A stretch of DNA of 64,000 nt. Origin: SZUA-309 sp965233675. GTDB lineage: Bacteria; Pseudomonadota; Gammaproteobacteria; Pseudomonadales; Azotimanducaceae. Under the pieces are notes generated by a model. That model searched no databases and was not told where the DNA came from. It saw only the letters and a list, made by a program, of their open reading frames with translations. Of this stretch, positions 56,197 through 64,000 are shown piece after piece (positions within the stretch are counted from its first letter, which is position 1; each line of letters begins with the position of its first letter). The position numbers and the translations under genes were made by a program. The DNA lies in assembly GCA_965233675.1 (NCBI GenBank), contig OZ247498.1:3472001-3536000 (forward strand). Reading direction: 5' to 3'.

Positions 56197-56892
56197 TTAA
56201 ACTTCCAGCGAGGCCTGGTCGATGGAGAGGCCCGGGCCCATGGTGGTCGACAGGGTGATCTTCTGCAGATACACGCCTTTCGCTGCTGCGGGCTTGGCCT
56301 TCTTCAGATCGTCGAGGAGCGCCTCGAGGTTGGCTTTGACCTTGGTAGCGTCGAAGCCGACCTGGCCCACCCGACCATGGACGATGCCCGCCTTATCCGT
56401 ACGGAATTGAACCTGGCCGGCCTTGGCATTGCTGACCGCAGTCTCCACATCCGGTGTCACCGTACCCGTCTTCGGGTTCGGCATCAGGCCACGCGGGCCA
56501 AGGATCTTGCCGAGCTGGCCAACCAGACGCATGGCGTCAGGCGTTGCGATGAGCACATCGAAGTCCATGGTGCCGCCTTTGATGCTCTCGGCGAGGTCTT
56601 CGAAGCCGACAAGATCCGCACCGGCAGCACTCGCCTTGTCCGCATTCTCGCCCTGGGCAATGACCGCCACGCGGACGGACTTACCGGTACCGTGCGGCAA
56701 GGTCGTCGCGCCACGCACCACCTGATCGGATTTGCGCGGATCCACGCCCAGATTAACGGAGACGTCGAAGGACTCGGCAAACTTGGCCTTGGCCAGATCG
56801 CTCAGCACGGTTACGGCTTCGTCGATGGCGTAGCTTTTTTCCGGATCTACCTTTTCAGCGATTTCTTTCTGTCTTCTGGTCAGCTTGGCCAT
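56197..56892 (-). CDS. rplA: 50S ribosomal protein L1
   Basis: 231-residue mobile stalk protein; autogenous repressor of rplKA in E. coli. T-P-D-A-M-R-L-V-G-Q-L-G-K-I-L-G-P-R-G-L-M-P-N-P-K (about 114-138) is the signature. It starts on the base after the rplK stop. Confidence 0.98.
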   Translation of the reverse strand: MAKLTRRQKEIAEKVDPEKSYAIDEAVTVLSDLAKAKFAESFDVSVNLGVDPRKSDQVVRGATTLPHGTGKSVRVAVIAQGENADKASAAGADLVGFEDLAESIKGGTMDFDVLIATPDAMRLVGQLGKILGPRGLMPNPKTGTVTPDVETAVSNAKAGQVQFRTDKAGIVHGRVGQVGFDATKVKANLEALLDDLKKAKPAAAKGVYLQKITLSTTMGPGLSIDQASLEV

Positions 56893-57324
56893 TTACACAC
56901 CCTCCGTTTCAATACCGGCACTGCGCGCACTGCCGGCGATGGTCCGCACGGCGGCGTCCATATCTGCTGCTGTGAGATCGGGCATTTTCAGAGTGGCGAT
57001 TTCCTCGAGCTGAGCCCGGTTCACCTTGCCGACCTTGTCGGTATTCGGCGTGCCGCTGCCCTTGTTGACCTTGGCTGCCTTACGCAGCAGCACTGACGCC
57101 GGCGGCGTCTTGGTAACAAAGGTGAAACTGCGATCCGCATAAACGGTGATCACCACGGGAATCGGCATGCCCTGTTCCATGCTCTGGGTCTGGGCGTTGA
57201 ACGCTTTGCAGAAATCCATGATGTTGACGCCATGCTGGCCCAGCGCGGGGCCGACTGGCGGGCTCGGATTTGCCTGACCCGCTGGCACCTGCAGCTTGAT
57301 ATAGGCTTCTACTTTCTTAGCCAT
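56893..57324 (-). CDS. rplK: 50S ribosomal protein L11
   Basis: 143-residue protein of the GTPase centre, needed for RelA activation. N-P-S-P-P-V-G-P-A-L-G-Q-H-G-V-N-I (20-36) and a Pro-rich N-terminus are typical. 118 nt after nusG, adjacent to rplA with no gap. Confidence 0.98.
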   Translation of the reverse strand: MAKKVEAYIKLQVPAGQANPSPPVGPALGQHGVNIMDFCKAFNAQTQSMEQGMPIPVVITVYADRSFTFVTKTPPASVLLRKAAKVNKGSGTPNTDKVGKVNRAQLEEIATLKMPDLTAADMDAAVRTIAGSARSAGIETEGV

Positions 57325-57442
57325 TTGCTTCTCCTGGTGGGTGCGAACGTGCGTTGCCGGGCCTGTCTGAACAGAGCCGTAACGTCACTCCCCGTTACTG
57401 CGGCAACACCTGGCCGGCGCCACCGCTCGTTGAAATTACTGC

Positions 57443-58114
57443 CTAGCCTTTTTCGACCTGATCGAAGTCGAGTTCCACCGGCGTTGACCGGCCGAGAATC
57501 GTGACCGCCACGTGCAACCGGTTCTTCTCGTAGTTGACCTCTTCCACCACGCCACTGAAGTCGTTGAAAGGCCCATCGATGACCCGAACGATTTCGCCCG
57601 GCTCGAATACGGTCTTCGGCGTCGCCTTCTCGCTGCCGGCGGCGACCCGATCCAGAATGGCATTGGCTTCCGCGTCGGTCAGCGGCGCCGGCTGATCCGC
57701 CTTGCCACCAATGAAACCCATCACCCTTGGCGTCTCCTTGACCAGGTGCCAGGTGTCGTCGTTGAGCTCCATCTGCACCAGCACGTAGCCCGGGAAGAAC
57801 TTCCGCTCACTGCGGCGCTTCTGCCCGGCCCGCATCTCCACCACCTCTTCGGTGGGCACGAGAATCTCGCCGAAGAACGCCTTCAGGGCCGAAAGCTCAA
57901 CCCGCTCCTGCAGCGTGCGCGCAACATTCTTTTCGAATCCGGAATAGGCGTGGACTACATACCACTTCTTGCTCGAATTGAGATCGACGGCCGTACTGGC
58001 CGGCGCAGCACTCGATTCTTCAGGCGCGGCTTCAGGTCCGGCCTGCTCGTCACCTGCCTGCGCTTCCGGTGCGTCCGGCTCCTGCGCTTCGGTCTGATCC
58101 ACTGGATCTTCCAT
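57443..58114 (-). CDS. nusG: Transcription termination/antitermination factor NusG, extended N-terminus
   Basis: Couples RNA polymerase to Rho or to ribosomal S10. The NGN domain starts at W-Y-V-V-H-A-Y-S-G-F-E; P-G-Y-V-L-V-Q-M and V-P-R-type V-M-G-F-I-G-G follow; the KOW domain has V-I-D-G-P-F-N-D-F-S-G. About 45 acidic Ala/Glu/Pro-rich residues precede the NGN domain, where E. coli has about 7. ATG 58114 has GAGG 5 nt upstream; GTG 58120 or ATG 58117 are less well spaced. Confidence 0.96.
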   Translation of the reverse strand: MEDPVDQTEAQEPDAPEAQAGDEQAGPEAAPEESSAAPASTAVDLNSSKKWYVVHAYSGFEKNVARTLQERVELSALKAFFGEILVPTEEVVEMRAGQKRRSERKFFPGYVLVQMELNDDTWHLVKETPRVMGFIGGKADQPAPLTDAEANAILDRVAAGSEKATPKTVFEPGEIVRVIDGPFNDFSGVVEEVNYEKNRLHVAVTILGRSTPVELDFDQVEKG

Positions 58115-58133
58115 CATCACCTCGCTTGGCTGC

Positions 58134-58502
58134 CTATCTCAGGATTGAAGAGACGACCCAACTCAAACCCGAGTCGAGCAGCCACAGAATCAGCGCAAAA
58201 ATCAGAACCAGCACCAGCACGATCAGGGTGGTCTGAACAGTTTCGTCTCGCGTCGGCCAGACCACACGCCGGATCTCGCCCCGCGCGTCCTTGATCAGCG
58301 TCCACGCATTACTGCCTTTCTCGGTCTGAATGGCGACAAAGAACGCCGTCATTGCGAGCACCAGCAGTGCCACAACCCGATAAAGCAGAGACTGGTCACC
58401 GAAGTACCAGTTGCCGAAGACGCCGCCGCCGAGGACGGCAAACACGACGATCCACTTCAGCCAGTCCAGGCCCGTGCCGGTGGTTTCTGTACTCGTACTC
58501 AA
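58134..58502 (-). CDS. secE: Preprotein translocase subunit SecE
   Basis: 122-residue three-span SecE, as in Enterobacteria and Pseudomonads; spans at about 16-36, 42-60 and 93-115. The essential cytoplasmic helix and third span contain R-R-V-V-W-P-T-R-D-E-T-x-Q-T-T. The TTG start (58502) yields M-S-T-S-T-E-T-T-G-T-G, similar to E. coli. 19 nt before nusG. Confidence 0.95.
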   Translation of the reverse strand: MSTSTETTGTGLDWLKWIVVFAVLGGGVFGNWYFGDQSLLYRVVALLVLAMTAFFVAIQTEKGSNAWTLIKDARGEIRRVVWPTRDETVQTTLIVLVLVLIFALILWLLDSGLSWVVSSILR

Positions 58503-58589
58503 CTGTTCGTACCTGCTTCCAATCTCAGTTCGTTCAGACGCTTCCAGACGCTTCGCAAAAACCAACCAGAGCCCCCGCCTGAGGCTGAC

Positions 58590-58665
<76 letters not shown>

Positions 58666-58677
58666 GTTGCTCTCGTT

Positions 58678-58699
58678 GGAGTAAGTACTCGCTTACTCC
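58678..58699 (-). other. Hairpin between second tuf and tRNA-Trp
   Basis: GGAGTAAG (58678-58685) pairs perfectly with CTTACTCC (58692-58699) around a 6-nt loop, in the 54-nt gap. No T-run follows, so it is more likely an RNA-processing or stability hairpin separating the mRNA from tRNA-Trp than a terminator. Confidence 0.5.
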
Positions 58700-58719
58700 C
58701 AAACACCTCGTAAAAGGAC

Positions 58720-59910
58720 TTATTCCTTAATGGAGGTTACCACGCCGGCGCCGACGGTCCGGCCGCCTTCGCGGATCGCGAAACGCTGACCTTCTTCCAT
58801 CGCGATCGGGCTGATCAGGGTCACCACCATGTTCACGTTGTCGCCCGGCATCACCATCTCAACGTCCGCCGGCAGCTCACAGGAGCCCGTCACGTCCGTC
58901 GTCTCAAAGAAGAACTGCGGACGATAGCCTTTGAAGAACGGCGTATGACGACCACCTTCATCTTTCGACAGTACGTAAACTTCGCTCTCGAATACCGTAT
59001 GCGGCGTGATCGCGCCCGGCTTCGTCAGCACCTGGCCGCGCTCTACTTCCTCGCGCTTGGTACCACGCAGCAGAACGCCGACGTTCTCCCCTGCACGACC
59101 TTCGTCAAGCAGCTTACGGAACATCTCAACACCCGTACAGGTCGTCGTCTGCGTGTCACGGATACCCACAATCTCGATCTCGTCACCCACTTTGACGATC
59201 CCTCGAGCAACCCGGCCCGTCACAACCGTACCCCGGCCGGAAATCGAGAACACGTCCTCGATCGGCATCAGGAACGGCTGGTCCACCGGACGCTCCGGCT
59301 CAGGAATGTACTCGTCCAGCGTCTCCACCAGCTTCTGTACCGCCGGTGCGCCAATGTCGCTCGTATCGCCTTCCAGCGCCTTCAGGGCACTGCCAATGAT
59401 GATCGGGGTGTCGTCGCCCGGAAACTCGTACTGGTCCAGAAGCTCGCGCACTTCCATCTCAACCAGTTCCAGAAGCTCCTCGTCGTCGACCATGTCCGCC
59501 TTGTTCATGAACACGACGATCTTCGGTACACCAACCTGACGCGACAGCAGAATGTGCTCTCGGGTCTGAGGCATCGGGCCATCAGCAGCCGATACCACCA
59601 GAATGGCTCCGTCCATCTGAGCCGCACCCGTGATCATGTTCTTCACATAATCCGCGTGTCCGGGGCAGTCAACGTGCGCATAGTGACGGTTCGTCGACTC
59701 GTACTCCACGTGCGACGTCGCAATCGTGATCCCACGCTCACGCTCTTCCGGCGCATTATCAATCTCGCCGAAATCCTTCGTCTCACCACCGTACGCTTCC
59801 GCACAGACCTTCGTCAGCGCCGCCGTCAACGTCGTCTTACCATGGTCAACATGACCAATCGTTCCTACGTTCACGTGCGGTTTGGTACGCTCAAATTTCT
59901 CTTTGGCCAT
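58720..59910 (-). CDS. tuf: Elongation factor Tu, copy in tRNA-tuf-secE operon
   Basis: 396 residues, identical in protein to the copy at 41466-42656. Base differences found: 58951 (A against G), 59233 (C against T) and 59716 (C against T), all silent. Similarity stops almost at the ORF ends, so gene conversion acts on the coding region itself. Follows tRNA-Thr by 148 nt, and its leader carries an 11-bp tandem duplication (59939-59960). Confidence 0.98.
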   Translation of the reverse strand: MAKEKFERTKPHVNVGTIGHVDHGKTTLTAALTKVCAEAYGGETKDFGEIDNAPEERERGITIATSHVEYESTNRHYAHVDCPGHADYVKNMITGAAQMDGAILVVSAADGPMPQTREHILLSRQVGVPKIVVFMNKADMVDDEELLELVEMEVRELLDQYEFPGDDTPIIIGSALKALEGDTSDIGAPAVQKLVETLDEYIPEPERPVDQPFLMPIEDVFSISGRGTVVTGRVARGIVKVGDEIEIVGIRDTQTTTCTGVEMFRKLLDEGRAGENVGVLLRGTKREEVERGQVLTKPGAITPHTVFESEVYVLSKDEGGRHTPFFKGYRPQFFFETTDVTGSCELPADVEMVMPGDNVNMVVTLISPIAMEEGQRFAIREGGRTVGAGVVTSIKE

Positions 59911-60058
59911 TGCTGTTCCTCAAACACCCTTCGTCTATCTTTACGTAGCCTTTACGTAGCGCTGTACGTAACCCGAACTTTCTTTTCCAAACCGGTCAAC
60001 CGGTCCACCCGTCTACCCGGATCCGCCTCATGCCACCTGGGGCGCCCGGGCCGGAATA

Positions 60059-60134
<76 letters not shown>

Positions 60135-60147
60135 AGTCGCAAATACA

Positions 60148-60221
60148 TGGAGCGGGTAGCGGGAATCGAACCCGCGTCATCAGCTTGGAAGGCTGAGGTT
60201 CTGCCGCTGAACTATACCCGC
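60148..60221 (-). tRNA. tRNA-Gly (anticodon TCC)
   Basis: 74 nt with encoded CCA. Acceptor GCGGGTA/TACCCGC, anticodon loop CTTCCAA (TCC), stem TCAGC/GCTGA, T-arm GGTTCGATTCC. 13 nt from tRNA-Thr(GGT). Confidence 0.97.
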
Positions 60222-60300
60222 GCGATTTTATTTCTCCTGAGCGATCGACCCCTGGAACCGGTAAACAAGGCGCCATCACCACCAATCCGGTGGTGAAAAA

Positions 60301-60385
<85 letters not shown>

Positions 60386-60673
60386 TGAAGCCCTGTGAGC
60401 AGCATTTTTGAAACGCCACTCCTGGTGTTGTCTTTCGCTCTTTTGTCCCGCTAGCTACTCGCTGTCTGTTTTCCGACTGCTTCCGAAATCAGAAGCAATA
60501 AAACCCACCTCCGCTAACGTCGCTTATCAGCGGGGTGGCAATATTTCCTTCGGCAGCAACCACTTATGGTGTTTCTATTGCTACTCGGCCGTTACTCGGC
60601 TATGTCTCTTCACCCATTCGGCCCGCGTCTCAACTGTCGCCGCATGCGCCTGCTGAACGCTGCTGCCTCACTC

Positions 60674-60749
60674 TGGTGCCGCCACAAGGAGTCGAACCCT
60701 GGACCTTCTCATTACAAGTGAGCTGCTCTACCAGCTGAGCTATGGCGGC
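60674..60749 (-). tRNA. tRNA-Thr (anticodon TGT)
   Basis: 76 nt with encoded CCA. Acceptor GCCGCCA/TGGCGGC, anticodon loop TTGTAAT (TGT), T-arm GGTTCGACTCC. First tRNA of the operon; the 288-nt gap to tRNA-Tyr (60386-60673) holds no recognizable gene. Confidence 0.97.
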
Positions 60750-60764
60750 CGAAATGGGAGCCGG

Positions 60765-60793
60765 ATTCTATAGAAACTCCTGAAGCTGCGCAA
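60765..60793 (-). promoter_or_regulatory. Promoter of the tRNA-tuf operon
   Basis: TTGCGC (60788-60793) and TAGAAT (60765-60770) on the minus strand are exactly 17 nt apart; the -10 overlaps the stop codon of the SPOR-domain gene. The bases after the -10 are GC-rich (CCGGCTCCC), as in stringently controlled stable-RNA promoters. Confidence 0.7.
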
Positions 60794-61472
60794 TCGCCCC
60801 GCAGTCTTCGGACTCGGCTTGTGCTATCTGTAAATCGGCAGGCACCCGGCCGAGCAGGTAGATCACCTGCTGCGAACGCTCCAGCGCCTGCTGCGCGGGG
60901 GAATAACCGAGATCGCGCAAACGCTCGACCAGGGCGTCTGCGCCTTCCTGATTGCTGAAGACGCCGGCCGATACCGAATTGACATATTCTCCGCCCGCAA
61001 TCACGTAAGCGTCGATGCCCTGGCTCTCCAGCTCCTGGAGAATGCGTCTGGCGTTATCAAGATTATTGTCCGAATCGAGATAGACAAGGAAGTCGGGGGC
61101 CGCGTCCATCTCAAAAGAAACCACCCGGGCTGCCGGGTCTACCGCCAGAACCAGTTCCCGAACCGGTTCCAGCACCTCATTATTGGCGAACGGCCCCCAG
61201 GCTCTGCACACCCGCTCTCCCGCTTCGTCTGCCTGTGGAGAAAATGCCCGTTCCCCGCTCACCGCTCTGGCAACCCGCTCGGACGCATCCAGTTCACTGA
61301 TCAACGTCAACGTCCGATCCGCCGGGATCGCCGTACGACCTGCCGCTTCGTTGCCACCAGCGGGCTCCGCGAAAAACAGGTACATGGCGGCGATGAGATT
61401 GGCGAGCAGCAGTCCGCCCAGCAGGACCCGGCTGGTCATCGACAGGCGACTGGGTTCGATGGTCAGATCCAT
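60768..61472 (-). CDS. SPOR-domain protein, membrane-anchored
   Basis: 234 residues with one N-terminal hydrophobic span (about 16-34) and a C-terminal SPOR-like domain (about 165-225, E-Y-V-N-S-V-S-A-G-V-F-S-N-Q-E-G-A). SPOR domains bind glycan strands lacking stem peptides, so a division-related periplasmic role is likely. The start is uncertain: ATG 61472 or ATG 61484. A similar gene is common between coaX and the tRNA-tuf operon in Pseudomonas relatives; here coaX is missing. Confidence 0.8.
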   Translation of the reverse strand: MDLTIEPSRLSMTSRVLLGGLLLANLIAAMYLFFAEPAGGNEAAGRTAIPADRTLTLISELDASERVARAVSGERAFSPQADEAGERVCRAWGPFANNEVLEPVRELVLAVDPAARVVSFEMDAAPDFLVYLDSDNNLDNARRILQELESQGIDAYVIAGGEYVNSVSAGVFSNQEGADALVERLRDLGYSPAQQALERSQQVIYLLGRVPADLQIAQAESEDCGAIAQLQEFL

Positions 61473-61539
61473 GAGCGGGCGCATCCTCGGCGGCATTCGC
61501 GGCCTGTGAACACAATCAGGCCGGCGCGCAGTATATCGA

Positions 61540-62493
61540 TCAGCCAGGCCGCAGCGAAACTTCTCCAGCGTTGAATGTCTGAACCTGGCCGTCCACCAGC
61601 ATTTCCAGCTCACCGTCGGCCGTGACTCCGCGAACCCTGCCCACCCGTCGTTGCTCACCCAACAGGAGCGTGCAGTTCCTGTCGTGATAATGGTGCGCCT
61701 CGTCGAACGCACTGCGCATCGGCGCGAATCCGTTCTCGGCAAAGCCTTCCGAAAAATCCACCAGACTCGAGATCAACGCCCCGGCAAGCGCATTCCGGGA
61801 ATAACCGCCGCCGATCTCATCCAGATCCACGACAGGCTGATCAATCTGCTGGCGAACTTCCGGAGGAATTCTGAAATTGATGCCTATCCCCACGATGATA
61901 TCCGTGGCAGATCCAGCACTGAATATTTCCACCAGAATCCCGGAGATCTTGCGTCCGCCCACGAGGGCATCGTTGGGCCACTTCAACGTCACATCAGGCA
62001 CGCCCACCGTCCGCAGCGCATCCGCCACCGCCAGGCCCACGCACAGGCTGTAACCACCCAGCGCTTCCAGTTTCAATGGCAGGCGCACGCCGAACGAAAG
62101 AGCGAGATTCTGGGCATAGGGACTCTGCCAGCTTCGGCCTCGTCTGCCCCGACCCTGAACCTGCAGTTCCGCAAGGCGTACAGCACCATGCACCGCATTC
62201 GACGGCACCAGCGCTCCAAGCAGGGTATTGGTGGAGCCAACCACCTCCAGCAGTTGCAGATCGGTGAGCCATGCAGCCGCTCTCCCGCTGAGTCCGGCGG
62301 CAATGGCTGCGCTATCCAGGCGCTCAATGCCTGGCGGGATAGCCACCCGTCCGTCGGCAACCTCGAATCCCAGCAGCCGAAGATCACCCGCAGACAATCC
62401 CAGCCGCTCAAGTTCCACACTGCCGCTATCGAGCAGAGGCAACAGGCGATCGCGGAGTTCCTCGGGGGTCAGCGTTGAAATATCAGTGGTCAT
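61540..62493 (-). CDS. birA: Biotin-[acetyl-CoA-carboxylase] ligase BirA
   Basis: 317-residue enzyme that makes biotinyl-AMP and biotinylates BCCP. The ligase domain has G-S-T-N, G-R-G-R-R-G-R-S-W-Q-S-P and K-W-P-N-D, then a C-terminal SH3-like domain. The N-terminal 70 residues are shorter than the usual winged helix and lack a recognizable S-R-x-A-V-x-K-H recognition helix, so repressor activity is doubtful. ATG 62493. Follows the rRNA terminator by 47 nt. Confidence 0.94.
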   Translation of the reverse strand: MTTDISTLTPEELRDRLLPLLDSGSVELERLGLSAGDLRLLGFEVADGRVAIPPGIERLDSAAIAAGLSGRAAAWLTDLQLLEVVGSTNTLLGALVPSNAVHGAVRLAELQVQGRGRRGRSWQSPYAQNLALSFGVRLPLKLEALGGYSLCVGLAVADALRTVGVPDVTLKWPNDALVGGRKISGILVEIFSAGSATDIIVGIGINFRIPPEVRQQIDQPVVDLDEIGGGYSRNALAGALISSLVDFSEGFAENGFAPMRSAFDEAHHYHDRNCTLLLGEQRRVGRVRGVTADGELEMLVDGQVQTFNAGEVSLRPG

Positions 62494-62539
62494 GTCGGGC
62501 GACGTGTTGGGATCTGTTCCCTGGGGTTTTCTTTCCCAC

Positions 62540-62574
62540 AAAGAAAAACACCCGGTTCGATTGAACCGGGTGTT
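62540..62574 (-). terminator. Terminator of the rRNA operon
   Basis: A perfect 12-bp stem (62547-62558 with 62563-62574, loop GATT) followed by TTTTCTTT on the minus strand, 9 nt after 5S rRNA. A classical intrinsic terminator. Confidence 0.93.
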
Positions 62575-62583
62575 CGGAATAAA

Positions 62584-62700
62584 GCCTGACGATGACCTAC
62601 TCTCACATGGGGAAACCCCACACTACCATCGGCGCTGAATCGTTTCACTGCTGAGTTCGGTATGGGATCAGGTGGTACCAATTCGCTATTGTCGTCAGAC
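62584..62700 (-). rRNA. rrf: 5S ribosomal RNA
   Basis: About 117 nt. The ends pair (GTCTGACGA with TCGTCAGGC), and the internal CCGAACTCAG and GATGGTAGTGTGGGG segments are universal in 5S rRNA. Ends are estimated to within a few bases. Confidence 0.97.
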
Positions 62701-62933
62701 AAGGTGGCTCCCGCTCTGCGGTAGCCGTACGAGTTTTCTTTGAACACTCGTCACAACCACCCGCTTCGCAGCGAGAATCCTTGTGCCTGCCTGGTCGTTA
62801 AACCCGGCAGAATCATTCAGAAGATATGTAGTTTGGTCGATTGTGGTCGACCATCAGATGTTCTTGGTTTCTGGGTCAGCTGTTCCCAACAACCGATCTG
62901 CGCTCTTCGAGCGCGGTACAGACTCGGTTATAT

Positions 62934-64000
<1,067 letters not shown>

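Noticed and set aside
60386..60673. Possible fifth tRNA or small gene between tRNA-Thr(TGT) and tRNA-Tyr
   Set aside because: No cloverleaf, no CCA-preceded acceptor stem and no frame with a ribosome site could be found. It is likely just spacer RNA.

Overview
This window is core chromosome of a moderately GC-rich gammaproteobacterium. The evidence is gene order rather than any single gene: lolB/tRNA-Gln/prs/rplY/pth/ychF, rlmH/mrdA/rodA/mltB/rlpA/dacA/ybeD/lipB, and a tRNA-Thr/Tyr/Gly/Thr/tuf/tRNA-Trp/secE/nusG/rif/str/S10/spc/alpha superlocus, as in Pseudomonas-like lineages. The species cannot be named from the sequence alone. Nothing looks like a phage, plasmid, transposon, CRISPR array or defence island.

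Layout. 1-3991 (minus): ychF (cut by the window edge), pth, rplY, prs, tRNA-Gln, lolB. 4062-7993 (plus): hemA, prfA, prmC, a MoeB/ThiF-type E1-like enzyme. 7950-18664 (minus): lipB, ybeD, dacA, rlpA, mltB, rodA, mrdA, rlmH, rsfS, nadD, proA and a LON-domain protein, covering lipoate attachment, cell-wall elongation, ribosome assembly, NAD and proline synthesis. 18747-23279: uppP (plus), ssb (minus), uvrA (plus). 23303-26953 (minus): the only accessory-looking operon, an MFS transporter, a Tat-exported small subunit and a GMC flavoenzyme. 27044-46194: alpha, spc, S10 and str operons, all minus. 46194-58502: rpoC, rpoB, rplL, rplJ, rplA, rplK, nusG, secE. 58590-60749: tRNA-Trp, second tuf, four tRNAs. 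60768-62493: SPOR-domain protein and birA. 62540-64000: end of an rRNA operon (terminator, 5S, 3' part of 23S).

How it works together. About 35 kb encodes most of the translation and transcription machinery on one strand, co-oriented with the rRNA operon: RNA polymerase, NusG, EF-G, two EF-Tu copies, SecY/SecE and about 30 ribosomal proteins. The left third supplies tRNA recycling, release-factor modification, haem entry, and Rod-type peptidoglycan synthesis with its lipid-carrier recycling.

The coding content is conventional. The unusual material is in the gaps of the ribosomal superlocus: a structured repeat with exactly conserved internal spacing in four copies, a five-unit palindrome array and two perfect tandem duplications between tuf and rpsJ, a strong intrinsic terminator that splits rpsJ from the rest of the S10 operon, and two tuf genes differing at three bases. 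Other oddities are a hexanucleotide-repeat tail on NadD, a shortened DNA-binding region in BirA, absence of ispE and coaX from their common positions, and frequent TTG starts in essential genes. I found no convincing new multi-gene system; the MFS/Tat/GMC operon is the nearest candidate because its substrate is unknown.
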